Source: Prosopocoilus inquinatus (taxonomy: Eukaryota; Arthropoda; Insecta; Coleoptera; Lucanidae). From it: DNA of 64,000 nt. A program made the position numbers and the translations under genes. The notes beneath the pieces were generated by a model. The model was not told the origin of the DNA. It worked only from the letters and a program-made list of their open reading frames with translations, and did no database searches. The DNA lies in NCBI GenBank assembly GCA_036172665.1, contig CM069869.1, positions 1,736,001 to 1,800,000 on the forward strand. The letters run 5' to 3'. Position 1 is the stretch's first letter; every line of letters begins with the position of its first letter. Shown here in pieces: positions 56,587-64,000 of the stretch.

Positions 56587-57838
56587 ATTATTACGATTGC
56601 GACTACATACACATACCGATTCCACCATATAAAGTAGGCACATCCGAGCGCTCATTAGGCAGTCTTACAGCGTGAGCTTAAATGCGATGCCGATGTACGC
56701 CGATTTAAATTTTGTGCCTACTTGGAGCGGTTTCATCTGCATATGAGTATTGGGCCCCACTTAAAAAAATCAAAAATTATGCAGACGACATGCTACCCTT
56801 CGTTCTAACGCGCCCCGCTGCCCGCAATCCAGCATTAGAGCATCTAGCGTCCTCGCGACGAACCTCAGCGTTAGCGCACCCCGCGTTAGAGCATTCAGTG
56901 TCACCGCATCACGGCATCTAGCGCCCCCGCGCCGGCGCATCATCGCGTCTCCCACCACCGAGTAACTCGCGACGATAGGCAACCATGTATACATATTTGT
57001 GACACAATGTTAATTCTCGATAAGACAAGTGGCGCAGAATCGGCATGGCATATCTACTTGAGTAGCAGAGATTGATTTCATAAAAGAGAGATAAAACGCT
57101 AGATCACGAAGTGGGGGAGGGCGGTGCTAAAATTCTCAAGCCATTTCTAACAGTTGTTGGTAAAAGGAACTAGAAGGAAGGAAAGACCATCTGGTCAACT
57201 TGATAGAAGGAAAGCAGCATTTAATTTCATTCTGGGGAGATGAAAAGAACGCAAACCACCAAGACCAAAGGGAGGTGGTAAAATCCTCCAGTAAAACAAA
57301 TTGGTCATCAGTGAGTGTCGTATGAGACGAACAACTTTTAATATCCGATAATAATAATTATTCCCTAATTTAGTTCTGGCTATCAGAACCACAAAACAAT
57401 TTTCCATTCTGCGGCTTTCAAGCTAGCGAACGAAGTAGCTGCTACCCTATAATAATTTAAAATGCGCGACTTCATAAGAGAAGGGAAGAAGGCAACGGTG
57501 GAGTAAGTACTCGCCGACGATTTTAAAATATTCAGTCGGTAGTTAAATGCGTATCATCGGACTCCCTGTTCTCCGGTTTTCGGAACAAAGGCATAACTCC
57601 AAAGAAGTTAGTTGTTAGCGGATATTTTAATCACGAAAGAATTTCGTATTTACCTTAACGAATTTCTACTTTTGCTTACGTACCCTCACTATCAATGAAA
57701 TGTTAGCAGCTTTCCTTTCATAATTTAAGCAAGGAGAAATCATCTTCAGTTTATATCAGTAGGTAGATAACTGACTCAAAAAGGAACGAGCTTATGAAGA
57801 AAGTAGATGTGCTATGGGGTTCTGCGCCACTTTTCTTA
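56587..57838 (-). repeat. Amplicon block A, right copy
   Basis: Same orientation and nearly the same sequence as 48447-49700; part of the right arm. Confidence 0.9.
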
Positions 57839-58039
57839 TAGAGAATTAGCATTGTGTCACAAGTGTGTATGCGTAGTTGTCTATCGTCTCGAATTGCTGG
57901 CGCTGGAGACTGGATGATACTCTCGCGCAGGGGCGCTGAATGCTCTAACATGGGGTGCGCTAAAGCCTAACGCTGAATTAGGCCTCCAACAGCTGATCGA
58001 AATGATCTAACGATTCTACCGTTCTTCCGCCTTCGTGGT

Positions 58040-58790
58040 TTACCTTTATCTACTTGGGTAGATGATTTCATACTAGCGAGATGAAAAGCAAGATCACGAA
58101 GTGGAAGGGGGGTGTTAAAATTCTCAGGTCATTTTGAACAGCTGTTGGTGAAAGGAACAAGAAGGCCATCTGGTGAACTCGATAGAAGATCAACAATTGA
58201 TTTCATATTGGAAGGAGGCGGTAAAATCGTCAGATCATTTCGATCAGTTGTTTGAAAAAGTTACGAGTACGATTGTAAGGCCATTTGGGGGGTTGTAAAA
58301 TCCTCAGATCATTTTGATTTTGCTGGTAAAAGGAACGAGAAGGAAGACAAGGCCATCTAGTCAACTCGACAAAAGGAAAGCAGTATTTGATTTCATACGG
58401 GGGAGATGAAAAGAAGGTAAACCACGAAGACGGAAAGGGAGAGGGTACAATCAGCAGATCATTTCCATCATCTGTTGGTAAAACGAATGAGTAGAAATAA
58501 AGGGCCATCTAGTAAATTCGGTAAAAGTAAAGTAGCAATTGAATTCATACTAGGAAAATGAACAGAACTTAAACCACGAAGGCAAAAGGGAGGTGGTAAA
58601 ATCCTCTAATCATTTCGATCAGCTGTTGGTAAAAGGAATGAACAAGAAAGTTAGGTTATCTGGAAAAATAGACAAAAGAAAAGCAGTTTTTGATTTTGCA
58701 GTAGCAAAGAGAAGAAGTAGAAGAAGATCGAAGAGCTGATTTGTTCAGTAATACAAAGATGTAATAAGGAGGCAGTAAAAATTACTTAGG
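58040..58790 (+). repeat. Diverged tandem repeat, unit about 150 bp
   Basis: Words GGCCATCTGGTCAACTCGA, AAAGCAGCAATTGATTTCATA, GAAAGGGAGGTGGTAAAATCC and GATCATTTCGATCAGCTGTTGG recur. The GGCCAT marker falls at about 58163, 58280, 58352, 58503 and 58655, so intact units are ~150 bp and some are deleted. The same unit occurs singly inside block A and as an inverted array at 61195-61736. Confidence 0.8.
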
Positions 58791-59179
58791 ATCATTTTTT
58801 TTAATATCTTATGTTATACAACATATTTTATTATTTTTGAGTGCGAGCATGATTAAACGATGATTTGAAGCAGAAGGGAATACAACTTGCGAGTCGATTA
58901 TGAATCAAAATCATTAGCCGTTTCGTGCTAAAACAGAAGAGAACAAAATCAATCGAATATACAAATGAGAAGTATAAATAAGTGTTAAATAAAAATAAGA
59001 ATTGGGGCGAGAAATATCTCAGAAAATCGAGGGCGAAAACATAAGCTGATCTTTTAAGTGAAGGAGGATAATCTGCAGGGTTGAATTGACTTAATAAAGT
59101 ACTTTGTTAAAGCGAAGTATATATTCATTGATTAGGAATTCATAAGACAAGGTAGATACATCTGTAATGTACAGTTACA
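58791..59179. other. AT-rich DNA before the third B-type copy
   Basis: Contains TTAATAAAGTACTTTGTTAAAGCG to ATTCATAAGACAAGG (about 59090-59150), which resembles 60160-60210, so the B-type duplication unit probably starts here. Confidence 0.45.
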
Positions 59180-60072
59180 TATACAGACGTGAACATCTTT
59201 AAAAGCAAGTGTACGTATCATATGTGTCCGCAGGTGTCTTACATCTTACTTCTCTTTTGCGCTACTAATACCGAATAAATTCGTAACACTCTTCTTACTT
59301 GGGAATATCTTCAGGCTTTCGCCTAACAGCTCTTTCTGGTAATTGTCAAATTGTTTACAAGTAAGGGTATAATAAAAAATAAAAATACCGTGTGTTTAAT
59401 TGAGAATAATTATTACATACTCGCACAAGAAAATAAGTAGCGTATTAAAGAGAACATGCGACTTGCAAGAAATTTCTGCAAGACGTTTCTCCTCTTCTGC
59501 CGTTTTACTAAAAGATATTGAAAGAAGTCTTCGTCGATTTCTTCTTCTAAGATACACGCGTATTTATTAAGTAAGTCTCTATCTTTCGTTTCTCGCCATA
59601 AGAGCAGTGATTTTAAAAGATCTTGTCGCCCTTGCTTCGATAAATATTCTTCTAAAGCGCCGTTACCGTCAGGATCCATAAGTACATTAGTTATACTATC
59701 TTTGAAATAATTTATAGTATTTTTGTCGAAGTGGATTTTCGCGGCCGCAAAATTCATTTCTATCTTTATTATACATTTTAATTTTTTGTTTGCTGCAGCG
59801 AACTACATATATGTCTAACTATGGTGAATGTATTTAGACATCTGAGTTTGTATTACTTATACATGTAGCGAATTAAATATTGTTATATTCGGAAAATTTA
59901 TAACTGCAGAAATATTTTCTGCTTTTCATTCTACATCGGTAGATGATAGAAAAATTTTGCAGTTGATAAAAAAAATTATTCGGATGAGTGGACGATGAAA
60001 ACAACTTTAGAGTTAAGTGATGGTGTTTGTGATTAGAATTGGAAAAATAATGAAGTTATTTTTTTGTCTGTT
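59180..60072 (-). repeat. Third, diverged copy of the arm's RGS-like segment
   Basis: Matches 54392-55560 but lacks the 277 bp insertion and the Fic-like part. Divergence is clearly higher than between the two arms. The shared piece runs from the AAAAGCAAGTGTACG block through the RGS-like frame to the ATTAGAATTGGAAAAA segment. Confidence 0.85.
59413..59757 (-). CDS. Unknown 114 aa protein, weakly RGS-domain-like, third copy
   Basis: Same start and frame as the copies at 52843 and 54925, with four replacements (Thr to Ser, Ser to Leu, Cys to Tyr, Gln to Glu) and only one or so silent change that I noticed. The stop codon has mutated, which adds eight residues (YLFSCASM). The excess of replacements argues against strong purifying selection, while the frame has nonetheless stayed open. 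It could be a young pseudogene or a fast-evolving gene. The leader before the ATG and the region after the stop are conserved with the arms. Confidence 0.4.
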   Translation of the reverse strand: MNFAAAKIHFDKNTINYFKDSITNVLMDPDGNGALEEYLSKQGRQDLLKSLLLWRETKDRDLLNKYACILEEEIDEDFFQYLLVKRQKRRNVLQKFLASRMFSLIRYLFSCASM

Positions 60073-60139
60073 AAACAAAGTTATCAGTGCTATGAACGGA
60101 AATGGCAAACTAATGGTCATTAGCATTTAATTGCGGAAG

Positions 60140-60560
60140 GGCAAGTTTTCAATTATTATTAAAATTCTTCGTTAAGCAAAATATACACTCAATTTATTAG
60201 GGATTCATAAAATGCTATAGGTGTATGTATTTATGATGTGCAATTGCCTGTACTGATGTGAAACATCATTATACTTGCAAGTTTTAGATACGTATCTCGC
60301 ACCTTACTATCTTTTGCGCTCCTAATACCGAATAAATTCATAACGCTCTTCTTGCTTGGAATAACTCAAGCCTTTAAAATTTAACGGTGCTTTCTGGTAT
60401 TTGTTAGATACATAAATAACGAATATACATAGAATAGTAGTCTAAAATTCATTTAATTAAGAATGATTATAACAAACTTTCACGAAATCATTAATGTATT
60501 TAAGATTTAAGATATTAGCACATGTTTGAAATAAAATAAGAATTTTTATTTCTTTTTTTG
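60140..60560 (-). repeat. Fourth, strongly diverged partial B-type copy
   Basis: Parallels 59100-59470: TTATTAGGGATTCATAAAATG, CTATCTTTTGCGCTCCTAATACCGAATAAATTC, CGCTCTTCTTGCTTGG, GCTTTCTGGTA. It ends before the position of the RGS-like frame's body. Confidence 0.75.
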
Positions 60561-61194
60561 CTGTGTAATTTTACCATTTAGTTTGGCATGATGCAAAGAT
60601 ATTTTTGTAAATTGATTTGTTTCGATATACAGGGTACATTCATAATAAGTGTCCGACCTGTGAAGAAGAACGTGTTTAACTGCTGTTTTTAGTCTAGCAT
60701 TTAGATATTAAAAAGATGAATTAAAATATGATCTACTGAAAAAATAATATACAAGAAATTTCCAAAGCCACGTTCGCGTTTGTGCGTTTGCAAGGCAGAC
60801 TCTGCAAATCACGTTTGGTACTCACCTGTGCCGTATTTGCATAGAAAGTCCGATATTCGTACCTAGTACCGTCATTAAATTAGCTGGACGCTCTCGTTGT
60901 AACTTTTGTCCTCGATAATAATATTTGTGTGATCTACGTGACCGCGAACAAAAACGGGCTTTTACGAGTTTAAATATTTGCGTATTCTGAGCGGAGCTAT
61001 TTCTCATTTTTTTTCCTTTTTCAATTTGCGCTCACTGTGACTTTTCATGAGAGCTTGTTTTTTTATGGAGACATGCTTGTATTTACAACTATTTTATACT
61101 TACGTTTAGAAATGTTATGTGCAATCGTGTGAGTAAGGTGGCGTAAAAATGTTTGTATTGCGTTTTGCTATGACCAACGTTTACATCTTTGTAT
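60561..61194. other. AT-rich DNA; one mariner-like end
   Basis: ATACAGGGTACATTCATAATAAGTG at 60629 resembles a mariner-type terminal repeat, but the other end is not found. The frame 60822-61007 has no motif. Confidence 0.35.
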
Positions 61195-61736
61195 TACTGA
61201 GGAAATCAGCTCTTCGATTTTCGAACGGAAAGCAAAGAACCTCTTCTTTTTGCTAGTGCAGAATCAAAAACTGCTTTTCTTTTATCTATTTTTTCAGATA
61301 ACCTAATTTTCCTGCTCAATCCTTTACCAACAGGTGATCGAAAAGATCGGAGGGTTTTATCATCTCCCTTTCGTCTTCGTGGTTTACGTTCTTTTTATCT
61401 TCCCAGTACGAATTCAATTGCTGCTTTCCTTCTGTCGAGTTGACCCTTCCCTCTCCTTCCTTTTACCAACAAAATCAAAATCAAAATGATTTGAGGATTT
61501 TACCACCCCTCAAATCGCCTTACAATCCTACTCATTCCTTTTTCCAACAGCTGATCGAAATGATCTGACGATTTTACCGCCTTCGTCGCTTGTTTCTTTT
61601 TATCTCCCCAATATGAAATCAATTGCTGATTTTCTTCTGTCGACTTGACCAGATGGCCTTTCCTTCCAACTCGTCCCTTTTACCAACAGCTGTATAAAAT
61701 GACCTGGGGTTTTTAGCATCCCCCTTCCACTAAATT
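61195..61736 (-). repeat. Inverted counterpart of the ~150 bp tandem repeat
   Basis: Reverse complement of the 58095-58770 array: CTTCTTTTTGCTAGTGCAGAATCAAAAACTG corresponds to 58690-58720, and TAGCATCCCCCTTCCAC at 61717 to 58095-58110. It ends abruptly where the LINE begins. Confidence 0.8.
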
Positions 61737-63666
61737 TTTTACAAGAATCGTCCAAAAAAACTGAATTAAGTGACTTATTGCACTCGTATAATTTAAGCAG
61801 CATCGTTGAAGGTTGTACCAGAATTGCTAACTGTCATGCTTCTCTGATCGACAATGTGTTTACAAATAGTAATTATCTCTTTTGTAAGCAGTATGACAAC
61901 AATCTATCTGATCATAGATATTTATTGATTTTCAATAATATTAACCAGAAAGATATATCCTGCAGTACCAACAAAAATACATACTTGTTTCGTCGTATTA
62001 TAACAACCTCCGGATTAAGAGAAATGTACAACTCATTATCAAATATTGATTGGTCTTTTGCACTTAGTACTTTTGATGTAAATGATGCTTTTAGTAAGTC
62101 TTTTTTTTTCATATTACTTAGTGCACATAAATATTTTTTTCCGATAAAGAAAATTAAAAGGACCTGTAATGGAAAGACATTAGTGAAATGATTTATTTAA
62201 AATGAGGGACCATTTAAACTTTTTACTTGAGGTGAAAAAAAGATATCCTACTTTAAATAACTTAAATATTTATAAGAACTATAAAATTTTATATAACAAG
62301 CAATTAGAATTATCAAAAAAAAAAAAACTGCAAACGAGAAATACATAAAGAATTCGAATAACAGTGCAAAGGCGATGTGGGATGTAATTAACGTGCAAAA
62401 GAAGGCTTCACTTAATAATTTTCCCGTAGAAAATGAAATTTCAGCCAATGAATTTAATAAGTTTTTCACAAATATAGCACACGAAACTATTTCCATACTA
62501 GATTCATCGTCAACTTCGTTTGACTCTTTTCTTCTCGACGTCAAAAAAGCCTGCCCAGAATTTTCATTTTAATGACGCTAGTTTCATAGAAATACATGAT
62601 ATCATGGTACAAATGAAGGGTAGTAAAAGCCTAGGCGCATATGGAATTAACGTTCAACTTATTAAACATTTTGTAAACTTATTATATATTCCCCTTACCG
62701 AGCTTATAAATAAAATAATCCAAACCGGTATATATCCTGATGCGTTGAAGTTATCGTGCGCTATACCAATATTAAAAAAAGGCAACCCGGATGAATGCAC
62801 TAATTATCGACCTATTTCTTTTGTCCCTGTGTTATCTAAAGTTATAGAAACGGTAATGAAAAATAGAATAGTTTCTTTTTTTGAAATACATAACTTATTT
62901 AGTAGAAATCAGTATGGCTTTCGTAAGAGTTACTCCACTGTCGCTGCCATAGATTCACTAATCGAATACATCACCAAATGTGTTCGAGATGCGAGAACAC
63001 GCTTTTTCAGTGTTCTTTGATCTTTCAAAGACTTTTGATTGTATCTCACACGATATTTTAATATCTAAGTTGAAGTATTATAATTTCGGTTCATTGAACA
63101 TAAAACTTATAACGTCTTACTTAAGCAATAGAAGGCAAATTGTTCGATATCAAGATAAATACTCTGATATGATAGACGTTACAGCTGGTGTTCCTCAAGG
63201 CTCCGTCCTAGGACCAATCTTGTTTTTGCTGTATGTTAATGATATTGATCAATGTGTAATTAATTCAAAGATAACGCTATTTACAGATGACACAACATTG
63301 TTAAAAAGTGATGTCAGTTTCATTGATGGGTCCCTAACATTTGCGGAAGCCGTAACAAATATTAAAAATTTGTTTTTAAGCGATAAACTTAGTTTAAACG
63401 AAAACAAAACACAATTCATGTATTTTTCCTTGAGAAATGTCGACAATTGGGCAAACGATTTCTGTGGTGTGAAATCCATCAAATACTTGGGTGTTTACTT
63501 AGATTCCACTCTACAGTGGCATGAACATGTAGAATACGTTGCAAATAAACTAACTAAAACAATATACCTTGAAACACTCAGTTCCTTGAAATACTTTTTA
63601 TTCCTTCGAAGATTTTCTACAGCTTCCATATGTCATTTAAAAAATATATGTACTGTCTTCTTATGA
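61737..63666 (+). pseudogene. LINE ORF2 fragment: endonuclease end and reverse transcriptase
   Basis: The first piece (to 62191) shows endonuclease end motifs: TRIA, SLIDNVF and LSDHRYLL (the SDH box). A second piece (62375-62572) is linker. After a frameshift near 62560, RT motifs run from KGSKSLGAYGINVQLIKHF through NYRPISFVPVLSKVIE to QYGFRKSYSTVAAID. After a second shift near 63000 come FFDLSKTFDCISHD (motif A, Asp present), GVPQGSVLGPILFLLYVNDI (motif B) and FTDDTTLL (the YADD-type box; the usual FADDT reads FTDDT). IKYLGVYLD follows, then the frame loses similarity after about 63600. The core residues survive, but frameshifts and stops between 62191 and 62375 make it inactive. Confidence 0.9.
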
Positions 63667-63710
63667 GTCTGTTTGTTTTACGCATCTAATATATGTAATT
63701 GTAACTAAAA
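61737..63710 (+). mobile_element. 5'-truncated, decayed LINE (CR1/L2-like), plus strand
   Basis: Starts mid-endonuclease directly against the inverted array and continues through the RT palm. It stops before the family's usual C-terminal region, next to the family F repeat. The 5' truncation is what incomplete target-primed reverse transcription leaves. It is a different family from the LINE at 1-2225. Confidence 0.85.
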
Positions 63711-63715
63711 TTTGA

Positions 63716-64000
63716 TACGGGCAAAACGGGGTAGTTTGTAATTTCGCACACTTTAACAAAAAAAAAATTATAGTGTTGTTGTTGTAGCTGAAATAACAAC
63801 AACACTGCTCCGGTAGTCGAGTCGAGAAGGGGGTGAGTATGTTTTTTTTTCTTTTCTCTCCTATTTTATTTCGCATACAATGAAAACAGATCGGATCATT
63901 GCACATAAATTTTAATTAGCCCAAAAAACATGGAAATCGTTACAACAAACTCCAGTGTTCAACATTTAGCGCTATGTGACTTTGATTAGTGACTAAAATG
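63716..64000 (+). repeat. Family F hairpin repeat, copy 2 (cut by window edge)
   Basis: Nearly identical to 21184-21462, with a 5 bp duplication (TCGAG) near 63820. Stem AGTGTTGTTGTT 63772-63783 pairs with 63795-63806. It follows the LINE remnant directly; whether it is that element's 3' tail or an independent insertion is open. Confidence 0.85.

Larger units (their letters stand above)
54392..58000 (-). repeat. Right arm of the ~3.6 kb inverted duplication
   Basis: Mirror of 50085-53696. At its outer end (57839-58000) it contains the diverged A-type patch that appears at 50090-50270 in the left arm. Near-identity implies recent duplication or ongoing gene conversion. Confidence 0.93.

Overview
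This window is 64 kb of animal, most likely insect, nuclear DNA. It is AT-rich, has plenty of CpG, contains no long intact reading frame, and is dominated by transposon fossils, dispersed short repeats, tandem arrays and large inverted repeats. I found no rRNA, no bacterial-style operon and no multi-exon host gene that I can support. The species cannot be named from the sequence; non-depleted CpG with mariner and CR1/L2-like LINE fossils fits many arthropods.

Layout. 1-2225: a decayed non-LTR retrotransposon on the minus strand (ORF1, endonuclease and the start of the RT), running off the left edge. 2226-10400: mostly featureless DNA with one compact minus-strand candidate mini-gene (TATA box 6416-6422, 75-codon frame 6091-6318, AATAAA 6051-6056) and a strong hairpin at 10082-10149. 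10690-13230: a tandem array of ten ~253 bp units whose younger part is organised as a ~507 bp dimer. 13.3-45 kb: AT-rich DNA holding dispersed repeat families, named D to I here, a 0.8 kb inverted repeat (26196-27014), a degenerate array (27400-28205) and a dead mariner transposase (38880-39190). 45.7-46.2 kb: an inverted repeat carrying hammerhead ribozyme motifs on both strands, one of them at the tip of a long hairpin.

48.4-61.7 kb is the most unusual part: nested palindromes. Two ~3.6 kb arms (50085-53696 and 54392-58000) are near-identical reverse complements around a ~695 bp spacer. Each arm carries a Fic-domain fragment with a changed catalytic motif, a 106-codon frame resembling an RGS domain, and the same 277 bp insertion flanked by a 12 bp target-site duplication. 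A third copy of the outer ~1.25 kb lies at 48447-49700, and a third, diverged copy of the RGS-like frame lies at 59413-59757 without the 277 bp insertion. Diverged ~150 bp repeats in opposite orientations (58040-58790 and 61195-61736) frame that last copy. A 5'-truncated, frameshifted LINE (61737-63710, plus strand) interrupts the outer arm and is followed by a ~290 bp hairpin-containing repeat that also occurs at 21184.

The main leads are (1) a family of hammerhead-ribozyme elements like those of Penelope-type retroelements or retrozymes, in at least three states of decay, and (2) the palindromic amplicon carrying Fic-like and RGS-like frames. Every functional statement rests on reading motifs by eye; nothing was searched or folded by program.
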